Shown here: positions 8,363-17,638 of the stretch, piece by piece | Layout of the letters: each line of letters begins with the position of its first letter | Position numbering within the stretch: position 1 is the first letter of the stretch | Assembly (NCBI GenBank): GCA_021772555.1 | Contig: JAJFLT010000438.1 | Span: forward strand, 1-25,871 | Origin: Opitutales bacterium | Lineage (GTDB): Bacteria > Verrucomicrobiota > Verrucomicrobiia > Opitutales > UBA2987 | DNA length: 25,871 bases | Direction of reading: 5' to 3' | The notes under the pieces: model-generated | The model's database searches: none | What the model was told of the DNA's origin: nothing | Seen by the model: the letters and a program-made list of their open reading frames with translations, nothing else | Made by a program: the position numbers and the translations under genes

Positions 8363-9748
8363 TTACCAGTGAATCGTTTCCGGTAAACCCTTGCTGATTT
8401 TGTCCTTCCAGGAGGAGACGCCGTTGACCAATTCCGAGGCGTGGATGACGAATGGCGCCCAACCTTCCCGTCCACTTACACCGATCAAGTTGAACCGCAA
8501 AACGGGGTCTCCAGTGAGGTCGAACTGGAGCAGCCCGAAATTGTCCTCCCTCGTAAAGTTGGGTCGGATGCGTAGTTCAGGTATCCTGCCGTAGCGCGGT
8601 TCGTTGGCGGTTTGGGCGAGTGGGGAGCTGACCAGGTCGTAAAAATCGTAACCACCCTTCTCGGACCAGGGAATGGCGTTCAATTCACCGACATGGGTAT
8701 CGCCGGAGAGAAGAATGACGCCATTGATCTCGTTTTTGCGGATAAACTCAAACAAACGGTTGCGCTCGTGAAGAAAAGCGGACCAGGCATCGCCCTTCGG
8801 GCCTTTGCTATTGGTCCAGCCGCTCCCCGAAATGAGGACTTTGAAAGGGGAATCGCTGACTGAAAGGGAGTTCTGGAGCCACTCAAACTGCTCTTTTCCC
8901 AGCATGGTTTTCCCAGGATGATCCGGTTCTTTGTTGGGGTCTCTATGGTAACGGACATCGAGAAAGAAAAAATCGACGCCCCCATAACGGTATTTGAAAA
9001 ACACCCCGGGAGCGTCCGGCAGACCTGAGGGTGGGTTGGCCCAAAACCGATTAAATAGCTTGAGCGTCTCGGTTTTCATGGGATGCCGACGGTCGTAATT
9101 GTTCAATCCGAAATCATGGTCGTCCCAGGTGGCCAATTGTGGAATGGAATGATTAACCGGTTGCAAACTGGCGACATCCCGTTGCCTTTTCCATTCTTCG
9201 GCAATTATGTCCATATCCAGTGAATCGCCGTAAATATTATCGCCCAGCCAAAAAAAGACGTCTGGTTGAAACCGGTGTAGGGTGGGCCAGATTTTCTGTT
9301 CCCGGTCATGGAGAATCCGCACACAGGAGCCGAATGCCACTGTGAAGCGCAACCGCTCGCCCTCTACGGGGGCCGTCTTGGTGTAAAAGGGGGGAACCCC
9401 TTGCTGATAGCGTGGCGTATTTCCCTTCACCTTGAAACGGTAATAATAGCGGGTATCGGGCTCAAGGCCGGTCAAATGCCATTTCAGAACGTAATCCTCA
9501 TCTTTGCTTGCGGTCATGGCGAGGCTGCGCGAATCGTCAAAAGTATTAGTCGTGGCGAATTCGATTTCCCCCCGAAAAGGACCGCTCAGGCGGCCCCATA
9601 TGATGATTTCAGAGGGCGTCACCGCGCCCACCATGGGACCCTGCATAAACCGTGGATAGCCCGGCAGGTCGGCTCCGTTTAAGGGGAAAACGCATCCCGC
9701 CAGACCCCAGAGGATGGATGCGATGAAAAGATATTTTGGCAGTTTCAT
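8363..9748 (-). CDS. phoD: PhoD-like phosphatase, probable lipoprotein
   Basis: The 461-residue protein begins with a lipoprotein signal (lipobox LAGC, C19), so it is probably anchored in the cell envelope. An N-terminal beta domain (about 35-120) is followed by the PhoD metallophosphatase core: FGSCVR, WLGDNIYGD, TWDDHDFGLNNYD, FFLDVRYHRD and LLSGDTHVGEL. These supply the Asp, His and Cys ligands typical of PhoD alkaline phosphatases and phosphodiesterases. The probable role is release of phosphate from extracytoplasmic esters. It fits with the glycerophosphodiester genes at 22-24 kb, but no Pho-box is visible. The gene is convergent with the RidA-like gene and divergent from the next small ORF. 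Confidence 0.92.
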   Translation of the reverse strand: MKLPKYLFIASILWGLAGCVFPLNGADLPGYPRFMQGPMVGAVTPSEIIIWGRLSGPFRGEIEFATTNTFDDSRSLAMTASKDEDYVLKWHLTGLEPDTRYYYRFKVKGNTPRYQQGVPPFYTKTAPVEGERLRFTVAFGSCVRILHDREQKIWPTLHRFQPDVFFWLGDNIYGDSLDMDIIAEEWKRQRDVASLQPVNHSIPQLATWDDHDFGLNNYDRRHPMKTETLKLFNRFWANPPSGLPDAPGVFFKYRYGGVDFFFLDVRYHRDPNKEPDHPGKTMLGKEQFEWLQNSLSVSDSPFKVLISGSGWTNSKGPKGDAWSAFLHERNRLFEFIRKNEINGVILLSGDTHVGELNAIPWSEKGGYDFYDLVSSPLAQTANEPRYGRIPELRIRPNFTREDNFGLLQFDLTGDPVLRFNLIGVSGREGWAPFVIHASELVNGVSSWKDKISKGLPETIHW

Positions 9749-9891
9749 TTTATTTTTCGCTAAACAGTTTTATCATTGTAGAACGCTTTACGGCAAAAGC
9801 ACCAACCAACAACCTACCACGCATTGTGGTTCGAGAAAAGGGATTTTATCGCCACCTGGTTAATATTGTCATAGCTAATGAAACCAAAAAA

Positions 9892-10215
9892 ATGACCAAT
9901 GCCTACTCATATATCTGGGAATACATTGTAGCGGCTGATTCCATCGACGAATTTGAAAAGCTCTATGGTGCTTCGGGAGCTTGGGTTGAACTGTTTCGTC
10001 GCGCCGATGGTTACGTGCGCACGGAGCTTCACCGTGACCGCAATCATCCAGGAAGGTACATAACCGTAGACTACTGGGCCAGCTCGAAAGATCATGCAAA
10101 TTTCCGAACTTATTTCGCGCGGGAATTCGAGGAGTTGGATCGATTTGGTGAGAATCTCACCGAATCTGAATCATTTCTGGGGGAATTTACTCCTATGGGT
10201 GTGTTACACCGATAA
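9892..10215 (+). CDS. Small ABM-like (dimeric alpha/beta barrel) protein
   Basis: With the ATG at 9892 the product has 107 residues. It starts with a beta strand (YSYIWEYIV), then an amphipathic helix (FEKLYG...WVELFRR), GYVRTELHRD and RYITVDYWASSKDHANF. This is the layout of antibiotic-biosynthesis-monooxygenase-like domains. Such proteins range from quinol monooxygenases to proteins of unknown role, so no reaction is claimed. The frame is open upstream to 9736, but that part has no family resemblance and would overlap the phoD start, so the internal ATG is preferred. No clear ribosome binding site is seen. Confidence 0.72.
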   Translation: MTNAYSYIWEYIVAADSIDEFEKLYGASGAWVELFRRADGYVRTELHRDRNHPGRYITVDYWASSKDHANFRTYFAREFEELDRFGENLTESESFLGEFTPMGVLHR

Positions 10216-10250
10216 AAAATTTAGCGCCTAACTCGTCTTACAGTCAATTT

Positions 10251-11450
10251 TCAGCCGAGGGCGTAGCGGATGTGGGGGGAGTAAAATTCCGGTTCGAGGA
10301 GGAAGGAGTCGTGCCCTTTTTCCGAATGAACGGTGATGCGAGTGGTAGGCACCCGGGCTTTTTTCAACTCGGATTCGATCCGTTTCTGCTCTTCCGGGAA
10401 GTAGCAGGAATCGGAATCGATGCTGAATATGAGGTGCCGCTGGCCACGGCAGCGGCTGAATAGCTCCGTGTAATCGGAGGTTCCCGTCTCGGCCAACAGG
10501 TTGAAACTGGACCAGGCGTCGAGGATTCTGAGATATGAATTGGCATCGAAGCGGCGGGCGAATTTTTCCCCTTGGTGGAGCATATAAGCTTCCAGGTCGT
10601 GATTGAATTGATACCAGCCGAACGATTTCTCCGCATGGGGTGAATCCGGGTTGACGCGGGTTTCGAGCAAATCCGGAGCGACAAAGGTTTTATGGCTGAT
10701 GATGCGGGCATGTGCCATGCCGGAATCGGGCGTGTTTTTCCCGAAATAGTTTCCGCCCTGGAAATTATGATCATTTTCGACTGCGTAGATTTGCTCGAAA
10801 ATCAGAATCTTCTGGCGGGGCGTTGTTTCCATGCCGGTGGCGATGAGAACAACATTTTTGACGCGATCAGGGTAACGAACGGCAAAGTTGAGCGACAATT
10901 GGCCGCCGGTCGAGCTGCCGATGACGGCGTGGGCGGTTTCAATCCCCAGGTGGTCGAGGAGCCTGATTTGCGAATCCACGATGTCGGAAAAACTGATGCG
11001 GGGGAAGATCGGACCATAGGGAAGGGAGGTTCGCGGGTCGATGGAGGCGGGTCCCGTGGAACCATAACAGCCGCCCACGTAATTGGCGCAAATGACTAAG
11101 TATTGATCGGTGTCCAGAGCCTTGCCGGGCCCGATGAAGCGGTTCCACCAGCCTTCGTGGCAATCCTTGGACCAGAGATCGCCGACCCCCTCGACGGCGG
11201 GGTTAAAACCGGCGGCGTGCTGGCTCCCGGTGAGGGCGTGGAAGAGAAGTACGGCATTGTCCCGGGTGGGATTGAGTTTGCCGTAAGTTTCGTAGCTGAG
11301 GGTCGCCTCCGGCAGGGAACCGCCCGAACTCAACTCCAGCGGCCGGTCGGCGTCGCTGATCGTCAGATATTTCGATTCCGTGCGCCCGTTAACGGACGCC
11401 GGGAAACGGCTTCTTCGAACTGGCCGTTTTTCTTTCATTTGGGGAACCAT
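10251..11450 (-). CDS. metX: Homoserine O-acyltransferase
   Basis: This alpha/beta-hydrolase-fold acyltransferase activates L-homoserine (usually with acetyl-CoA) for direct sulfhydrylation. The family signatures YETYGKLN, LLFHALTGSQHAAG and GPGKALDTDQYLVICANYVGGCYGS are clear. The nucleophile elbow is GSSTGG with S180, rather than the more common GGSMGG. The remaining triad residues are probably D347 (DSCYFPEEQ) and H380 (SEKGHDSF). At 399 residues it is of normal length. It is the last gene of the sulfur operon, 42 nt after metY. Acetyl versus succinyl specificity cannot be read with certainty. Confidence 0.95.
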   Translation of the reverse strand: MVPQMKEKRPVRRSRFPASVNGRTESKYLTISDADRPLELSSGGSLPEATLSYETYGKLNPTRDNAVLLFHALTGSQHAAGFNPAVEGVGDLWSKDCHEGWWNRFIGPGKALDTDQYLVICANYVGGCYGSTGPASIDPRTSLPYGPIFPRISFSDIVDSQIRLLDHLGIETAHAVIGSSTGGQLSLNFAVRYPDRVKNVVLIATGMETTPRQKILIFEQIYAVENDHNFQGGNYFGKNTPDSGMAHARIISHKTFVAPDLLETRVNPDSPHAEKSFGWYQFNHDLEAYMLHQGEKFARRFDANSYLRILDAWSSFNLLAETGTSDYTELFSRCRGQRHLIFSIDSDSCYFPEEQKRIESELKKARVPTTRITVHSEKGHDSFLLEPEFYSPHIRYALG

Positions 11451-11492
11451 TTTACTAAAAGCGTTTGCTTCCTTACAACTGTATTGTTTTGT

Positions 11493-12775
<1,283 letters not shown>

Positions 12776-12779
<4 letters not shown>

Positions 12780-13525
12780 GATTTTTTTAACGTATTACGG
12801 GTAAGATTTGATTTGTCGCTATAATTGATGTTGCAGTAAATAGGTTGGCTGCCATTGGTCGCCCGGAGATGGCGCCACCTGCCGGCACGGCTGTCTTCAC
12901 CCGCTTTTACAGGAGTTGTGCAGACGGCGCAGCCTATACTGGCAAAGGATTGAGCGTAGAGGGGGTGAATGGGGATATCGTTTTCACGAATATAAGATTC
13001 CAATTGCTGGGAATTCCAGTCAAAAAGCGGATTAAAAACGGTGCAACCGATTCTTGGGTCCCTGCCTATGGGTTGGACATCGGTGCGACCATTTCCTTCG
13101 GCGCGCATAAGACCGGTGATGAGGGCCTTGGCCTGAAATTGTTCAACCGCTTTAAATAGGGGCAGTTCCTTACGCAAATGGCAGCAAAGAGGCTGACCGT
13201 CGACATAGCGGTGCAACTCCGTTCCGAACCTTTGGTTCTGCTCAAGGGGCGTCAGGTCCGGTTGCACCGTGGTAATATCCAGTCCGTATTTTTTCTGAAA
13301 TTGATCCCGCATGGCCAGGGTCTCGGGAAAATGCAATTGGGTATCGATAAAAACGATGTTGGCCTGAGACTTGGCTCGGTAAATCATGTGCATGAGGGCA
13401 CCGGCCGTTTTCTGCATGCTGGAAAGATGGATCGTTCGCGCGCCGTAAATGGCGTCGATAATACGAATCCGGTCGAGGGCTTCGGCGGTAGCAAATTCCT
13501 CTTTATTGATTTCGATTGTAAGCAT
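12776..13525 (-). CDS. cysH: CysH-family (phospho)adenylyl-sulfate reductase, variant C-terminus
   Basis: This 249-residue protein has the CysH fold: SSMQKTAGALMH at the nucleotide loop, FIDTQLHFPET, and NPLFDW. C114-C115 (LCCHLRK) and C199-C202 (GCAVC) are the four cysteines that bind [4Fe-4S] in APS-type reductases. APS/PAPS is reduced to sulfite with thioredoxin. The catalytic C-terminal ECGLH motif of the family is absent. Instead C231 lies in IYCNINY, 29 residues after the cluster cysteine, roughly the right spacing for the nucleophile. It sits between cobA (11-nt gap) and metY (4-bp overlap). APS rather than PAPS is favoured by the cysteine pairs. Confidence 0.88.
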
Positions 13526-13536
13526 AGTTCTCAGGA

Positions 13537-14373
13537 TCAGGCGTTAACAATGTAAGGTTGGGGTTGGGCGACGGGTTGCAGACTCCCGGCGTCTTGGTGA
13601 GGTAGTGAAAACGGTTGGAGGGGCTCTTCTTCGTGGCCGAGCTGCCCGATGGCTTCTCCAATTTCGACCACCGAGCCGATGACAACGATAGAGGGGGGCT
13701 TTGCCTCAGCTGCAATTTCCGCGATATCGGCGAGTTTTCCTGAATAGGTTTTCTCGTCGGGCATGGTTCCGCGTTCGATGATGGCCACCGGTGTTTGCGG
13801 GCTTCGCCCGAACGTAATCAGATTGAAAACGATTTCCCGCAGGTGGCGCACGCCCATGAGAAATACAGCCGTGTCCACCCGGGCGGCCAGTTCCCAATCG
13901 ATTCCGAAAAGAGCGCCGCCGGCGGCATGCCCGGTAAATACGGCGAAATTGGCGGCTTTACCCCTGTGGGTGAGGGGAATGCCCGACATGCCGGGAACGC
14001 CGCTGCAGGAGCTGACGCCCGGGAGGATGCGGAATTCAATGCCGGCCCGCCTCAATTCCAGGCACTCCTCCGAACCGCGTCCGAAAATAAACGGGTCGCC
14101 GCCCTTCAGCCGCACCACGGTTTTTCCTAGTCGGGCATGGGCGATCATCAAGCGGGCAATCCGCTCCTGTTCACTGAAAGGCGTATGGCGGCTCCGTTTT
14201 CCGACATAAATATGCTCCGCTTCGGAGGCATAGGTAGCGAGCAACTCTGGATTGACGAGCCGGTCGTAAAGAACGACATCGGCTTTTTTGAGAGCTTCCG
14301 CCGCACCCACCGTAATCAATGACGGGTCCCCGGGACCCGCCCCTGCGATAAATACTTTTCCTCTCGTCGTCAT
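13537..14373 (-). CDS. cobA: Uroporphyrinogen-III C-methyltransferase
   Basis: This S-adenosylmethionine-dependent enzyme methylates uroporphyrinogen III twice to give precorrin-2, the entry to siroheme. The glycine-rich GAGPGDPSLITVGA, VVLYDRLVNPELL, RLKGGDPFIFGRG and GIPLTHRG motifs are all present. The 278-residue length matches stand-alone CobA/SUMT plus a short tail. It lies 19 nt after the precorrin-2 dehydrogenase gene, so together the two cover the functions of E. coli CysG apart from any separate ferrochelatase. It supplies the cofactor for the sulfite reductase encoded upstream. Confidence 0.96.
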   Translation of the reverse strand: MTTRGKVFIAGAGPGDPSLITVGAAEALKKADVVLYDRLVNPELLATYASEAEHIYVGKRSRHTPFSEQERIARLMIAHARLGKTVVRLKGGDPFIFGRGSEECLELRRAGIEFRILPGVSSCSGVPGMSGIPLTHRGKAANFAVFTGHAAGGALFGIDWELAARVDTAVFLMGVRHLREIVFNLITFGRSPQTPVAIIERGTMPDEKTYSGKLADIAEIAAEAKPPSIVVIGSVVEIGEAIGQLGHEEEPLQPFSLPHQDAGSLQPVAQPQPYIVNA

Positions 14374-14392
14374 TTATTTAAATAAATCAAAT

Positions 14393-15079
14393 TCAAACCA
14401 GGACGGGTTCTTCCCGCGCCGATTCTTTCTCGTTTTTGAAAGTTTCCAGTAGTTCGCTGAACAATTCTTCAGCTCCCTCCACATTTTCCTCCAAGAGGCC
14501 CGGCAATGGTGAATCGAGGACTGCGCCCCAAAATTGTTTGCGCTGTTCATAAGTGGGCAGGGACTGAATGACCAAAGGGCGTTTCGATCCCAGAAAATCG
14601 GCCAGTGTACCGAGAGAATCGCTCAGTAGATCACGTTCGATCCTGTTCCTCAGTCGTTGAGCCATGGCCGGGCTTTTCCCGGAAGAAGTGACCGCCACCT
14701 GAAGCGGTCCGGAACGGGCCACGGCGGGGTAGATGAAATTGCTGTTGGTTGCGTCATCATGGGAATTGACAAGCTGCCGGGACATTTTGGAAAGGGAGCA
14801 AATCTCGCGTTTCTCCGTCTCCTCGTCCGTCGTTACAACGGTCAGGAAAGCGCCATCCGCATCGGAGGCCTGCACTTGCCGCCGCAGCCACCGCACCTGT
14901 CCGGTTGCCGCCCACGTCTGGATACGGGCGTCCGCCTCTTCAGCGATAACGGTTATTTCTGCCCCGCAATGGAGAAAGCTTTCGATCCGGGAAACGGCTA
15001 CCGTGCCACCGCCCACGACGAGGCATCGGCGGCCCTTTAAATCGAGGTAGACGGGAAAATAATGGGTGGATGCGGTCAT
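14393..15079 (-). CDS. Precorrin-2 dehydrogenase (CysG N-terminal domain type)
   Basis: A Rossmann NAD-binding start (FPVYLDLKGRRCLVVGGG) is followed by HDDATNSNFIYPA and VAVTSSGKSPAMAQRLR. These are the dehydrogenase and dimerisation signatures of CysG-N/Met8-type proteins. The enzyme oxidises precorrin-2 to sirohydrochlorin and may also insert iron. Length is 228 residues. The start ATG lies three bases after the sulfite reductase stop, so the genes are tightly coupled. Confidence 0.95.
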   Translation of the reverse strand: MTASTHYFPVYLDLKGRRCLVVGGGTVAVSRIESFLHCGAEITVIAEEADARIQTWAATGQVRWLRRQVQASDADGAFLTVVTTDEETEKREICSLSKMSRQLVNSHDDATNSNFIYPAVARSGPLQVAVTSSGKSPAMAQRLRNRIERDLLSDSLGTLADFLGSKRPLVIQSLPTYEQRKQFWGAVLDSPLPGLLEENVEGAEELFSELLETFKNEKESAREEPVLV

Positions 15080-15082
15080 GGT

Positions 15083-16942
15083 TCAGGCGGGAACAAGGTC
15101 TTTCTCGGGAGATGGGTCCGTTTTCGATTCCATCGACGTTGTCACCGACTCAGGTGTCATGAGGTCGGCGGTGGCGGGGGTTTCCTGCAAATGGCGAATA
15201 ATGCCCGGCATTCCCGTGCGTCGCAGAAAGGCGCCCAAATCCTCGGCCTCGAGGCGGTTTTCGAGGTAAAACCGAAATAGGGCATCAATGACGCCGGGGA
15301 TTTGGGTGAGGGGTACTTTTCTCAGGTAAATTTGTGAGCCATCGGTGGAGAGGACGGGCACTCCCTGGAAACGACCGTCTTCCGAGCCGAGGAGTTTGAA
15401 TTGGTAACGACCCCTGCCGGAACCGATCAACCCGATGGTTTTGGTGGCGGGTCGAAAGCACTGCCGTTCGCAACCGGTCACCCCGATCGATTCGGTCATG
15501 CCGCCCCAGCCGAGCTTTTCCAATTGGTCGATAAGGAGGGGCTCAATTTTTTCCGATTCGGTGTAGGCCAGGCGGCAGGTGTCCAACCCCACGCAAGCGC
15601 CAGACCGCAGGCGAAGCGCCGAATAGTCCGACCCTTTACGTGAACCGTAGCCATGTTCGCGCAGATCGGCGGAAAAACTCTCCTTCGCCTCCAGCTGAAG
15701 GCCCGTGAAAATCAGGTCCTGGTTCGGTGTGAACCGCAGTTCCACCGGATACTTGTCCATGATGAAGCGGACCAGTGTTTTCAAACGGCCATTGGGACTT
15801 TCGTCTGTCAGACGCCCGTTTTCAATGAACAAACCGTAATTGACCTTGTTATTGTCGGAATGATCCAGCCAGCCGTGGTGAAGGTGGCGTTTGCCGATAT
15901 CATGTTGGAGGTCAGGCGCTTCGAGAGGATATCCAACAATATCCTCAACCTGGCTGCGGTACCAATCGATCCCCTGGGCCTTGACGACGTATTTGAGGCG
16001 CGCCCAATGCCGGTTTTGCCGATCTCCCCAGGTTTGGTGAACCCGCACGATGGCATCTAGAATGGGGAGGAGGTCGGTTTCAGAAGCCCGCGCGAAGGGC
16101 TGGGCAAAGGCGGCCATGGTCGGTTTGCCGTTCTTCTCGCCCTGGCCTCCGCCGATGTAGATTTGAAAACCTTGCAGCTTTTCGCCATGCACCACGGGTG
16201 CGATTCCCATGTCGTGGGTGAGCAGTTCGACGCAGTTATCGGGGATCAACAGGCCGGTGGCTTTATCGCGGATGTACGAGGATATGCCTATTTTGAATTT
16301 TCGATTGAGGAGCTGCTTTCCGTATTTGAAAGTCTTGCTGTCGTCGCGAACGGCTTCCGGGTCGACGGCGAATATTTTGACGAAGGGTTCGGCCGGGAGG
16401 CGGAAAAAACTGGCCAAATCATGGGCCAGCCGGTTGCCATTGAAGACATCGCTGAACGAAGCCAGGGGGCAGGCCATGACATTGCGGACATTGTCGCCGC
16501 AGCCGTTGAGGCTGTAGAGCCCGCTTTTAGCCAGTGTGCGCACAATTTCAATGATGTCCTTTTTTTTGACCCAGTGAAATTGGAGATTTTGCCGAGTGGT
16601 GATGCGCAGGGAAGGCTTGACTTCGGCGCTGGAGGCATACCGCTCGGACAATTCATCGAGCACCCGCCATTGCTCCCTTGTGATGGGTCCGCCGCCGGGA
16701 ATGGAGATGCGCACCATGTAAACCCAGTCTTTCTCCCGGCCCGTTCTGGCCCGGTTGTATTCGAGATAAATACCGTAGGACTTACTCAGTTGCTCGGCCT
16801 CCCAGGCAAGCTTGGGATCGTCCTCGCGCAGCTCTTCGTAAAGGCCGCCCCGCACACCATTGGAAGCCGCTTTATTGCGCTCTTCCCGCGAGTGATCCTG
16901 CTGCGGAGTCAGGAAATTGGGTTCAAAATATTTTTTTCTCAA
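15083..16942 (-). CDS. Siroheme-dependent sulfite (or nitrite) reductase
   Basis: This 619-residue protein has two ferredoxin-like half repeats and siroheme domains: SLRITTRQNLQFH, LNGCGDNVRNVMACP, then C450-x5-C456 (ACVGLDTC) and C491-x3-C495 (TGCERQCFRP). The latter bind the [4Fe-4S]-siroheme unit. The operon context (cysH, siroheme synthesis, metY) argues for assimilatory sulfite reduction to sulfide. Nitrite reductases share the motifs, so the substrate is inferred from neighbours. No flavoprotein CysJ is encoded nearby, so ferredoxin may be the donor. The start is TTG; the frame stays open some 75 bases upstream, but without an ATG. Confidence 0.93.
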   Translation of the reverse strand: MRKKYFEPNFLTPQQDHSREERNKAASNGVRGGLYEELREDDPKLAWEAEQLSKSYGIYLEYNRARTGREKDWVYMVRISIPGGGPITREQWRVLDELSERYASSAEVKPSLRITTRQNLQFHWVKKKDIIEIVRTLAKSGLYSLNGCGDNVRNVMACPLASFSDVFNGNRLAHDLASFFRLPAEPFVKIFAVDPEAVRDDSKTFKYGKQLLNRKFKIGISSYIRDKATGLLIPDNCVELLTHDMGIAPVVHGEKLQGFQIYIGGGQGEKNGKPTMAAFAQPFARASETDLLPILDAIVRVHQTWGDRQNRHWARLKYVVKAQGIDWYRSQVEDIVGYPLEAPDLQHDIGKRHLHHGWLDHSDNNKVNYGLFIENGRLTDESPNGRLKTLVRFIMDKYPVELRFTPNQDLIFTGLQLEAKESFSADLREHGYGSRKGSDYSALRLRSGACVGLDTCRLAYTESEKIEPLLIDQLEKLGWGGMTESIGVTGCERQCFRPATKTIGLIGSGRGRYQFKLLGSEDGRFQGVPVLSTDGSQIYLRKVPLTQIPGVIDALFRFYLENRLEAEDLGAFLRRTGMPGIIRHLQETPATADLMTPESVTTSMESKTDPSPEKDLVPA

Positions 16943-17017
16943 AGTGAAGGGATTCCGTTTGGTAGTTGTCGTTTCAATTCTTCGTAAAGAGGAATTTTGC
17001 GCCGCAATGGCCGGAAA

Positions 17018-17230
17018 TTACTTTTGATGGCTGAGGGTCCCGATAATTTCGTCCCGCCGCCGCCGGGCTTCGGCCAGGGATTTGGTGCCCAAAGTGTGAC
17101 GGATGCGTTTTTTCGTCAGAAAAGTGGGATGGACGGTATAGTGTATAAACCATGTGCCGTTATTATTCCAGAGGTGGTGGTTGGGATTATCTTGAGATAT
17201 CCTCAAGGCTTTCGGGTAATCTGTTTTCAT
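17018..17230 (-). CDS. Small protein resembling an integrase arm-binding domain
   Basis: The 70-residue product reads NPNHHLWNNNGTWFIHYTV, then a basic stretch and HTLGTKSLAEARRRRDEII. The last segment strongly recalls the N-terminal arm-type DNA-binding domain of tyrosine integrases (beta strands followed by the 'LGT.s..EA..rr' helix). No catalytic domain follows; the ORF stops 75 bases before the reductase gene. It is the first full-size ORF after the attenuator-like terminator. It could be a small DNA-binding regulator or a relic of an integrase; I do not know its function. Confidence 0.6.
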   Translation of the reverse strand: MKTDYPKALRISQDNPNHHLWNNNGTWFIHYTVHPTFLTKKRIRHTLGTKSLAEARRRRDEIIGTLSHQK

Positions 17231-17290
17231 GTTGGATTGGCTATTTGCCGGGTAAAGTGAGTTTGTTGGTGAAGGTGAGGTCTTTGAGTA

Positions 17291-17334
17291 AAAATAAAAA
17301 AAGCCCCGCAGCTTGAGGAGGCTGCGGGGCTTTT
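17291..17334 (-). terminator. Intrinsic terminator/attenuator hairpin before the sulfur operon
   Basis: On the minus strand AAAGCCCCGCAGC (17333-17321... to the loop) pairs perfectly with GCTGCGGGGCTTT around an 8-nt loop (CTCCTCAA at 17320-17313), followed by a run of seven U residues and then AUUUU. It is the strongest terminator in the window. It lies 40 nt downstream of the Met/Cys leader stop and 60 nt upstream of the 70-residue ORF, inside the presumed operon transcript rather than at its end. It can also fold as a terminator on the plus strand. Confidence 0.92.
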
Positions 17335-17375
17335 AAAAAATCAATTCAGGTCTAAAAATATATTACCTGGTCGCT

Positions 17376-17507
17376 CTATTTGATGGCACAGCCGTCCTCC
17401 TGTTGTTGGTTGATGCAACAGCACATAATCATCATCATCATACAAATCCATGCCTCGGATCTGAGGGGATTGTCACTGTAAGTGAAATGATGTTTAGAAA
17501 TGGTCAT
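17376..17507 (-). CDS. Met/Cys-rich leader peptide, candidate attenuator sensor
   Basis: A 43-codon ORF runs from ATG at 17507 to TAG at 17376. Residues 22-31 are CMMMMIMCCC: nine of ten are sulfur amino acids, written as ATG x4, ATT, ATG, TGC TGT TGC after a TGT. A further Cys is at 40. It lies between a promoter-like sequence and an intrinsic terminator upstream of sulfite reduction and methionine genes, the arrangement of ribosome-mediated attenuators (trp, his, leu leaders). The AGGAGG at 17401-17396, just after the Cys codons, can pair with CCTCCT in the terminator loop. An in-frame start at the first of the four ATGs (GAGG 11 nt before) is also possible. A small membrane or metal-binding peptide is the alternative reading. 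Translation is not proven. Confidence 0.7.
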   Translation of the reverse strand: MTISKHHFTYSDNPLRSEAWICMMMMIMCCCINQQQEDGCAIK

Positions 17508-17526
17508 GCTAAAATAGAGAGTCGGT

Positions 17527-17556
17527 TTTCTATCGGCTATGAGTTTCGATAGTCAA
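17527..17556 (-). promoter_or_regulatory. Probable promoter of the leader and sulfur operon
   Basis: On the minus strand TTGACT (17556-17551, five of six to the -35 consensus) is followed after 18 nt by TAGAAA (17532-17527), or after 17 nt by ATAGAA. Transcription would start near 17520, about 13 nt before the leader ATG. The 5' UTR would then be too short for a Shine-Dalgarno, so the leader may be nearly leaderless or start at a downstream ATG. Confidence 0.5.
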
Positions 17557-17638
17557 GGTAGATTCCCAAAAATCGTGTCATAAAATTAGGAAACCTCTCT
17601 AATCCAAGCAGTAATCCGCCTAAATTCCTGGATATAAA

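Noticed and set aside
17344..17357. 14-mer ATTCAGGTCTAAAA shared with the heptad repeat near 5556-5569
   Set aside because: One match of this length is expected by chance in a window of this size when both strands are compared, so no link between the two sites is claimed.
17376..17449. Alternative frame starting at the ATG in GAGGCATGGAT, encoding an Asp-rich peptide
   Set aside because: The GAGG lies one base from that ATG, and the frame lacks the codon bias towards sulfur residues that fits the downstream genes.
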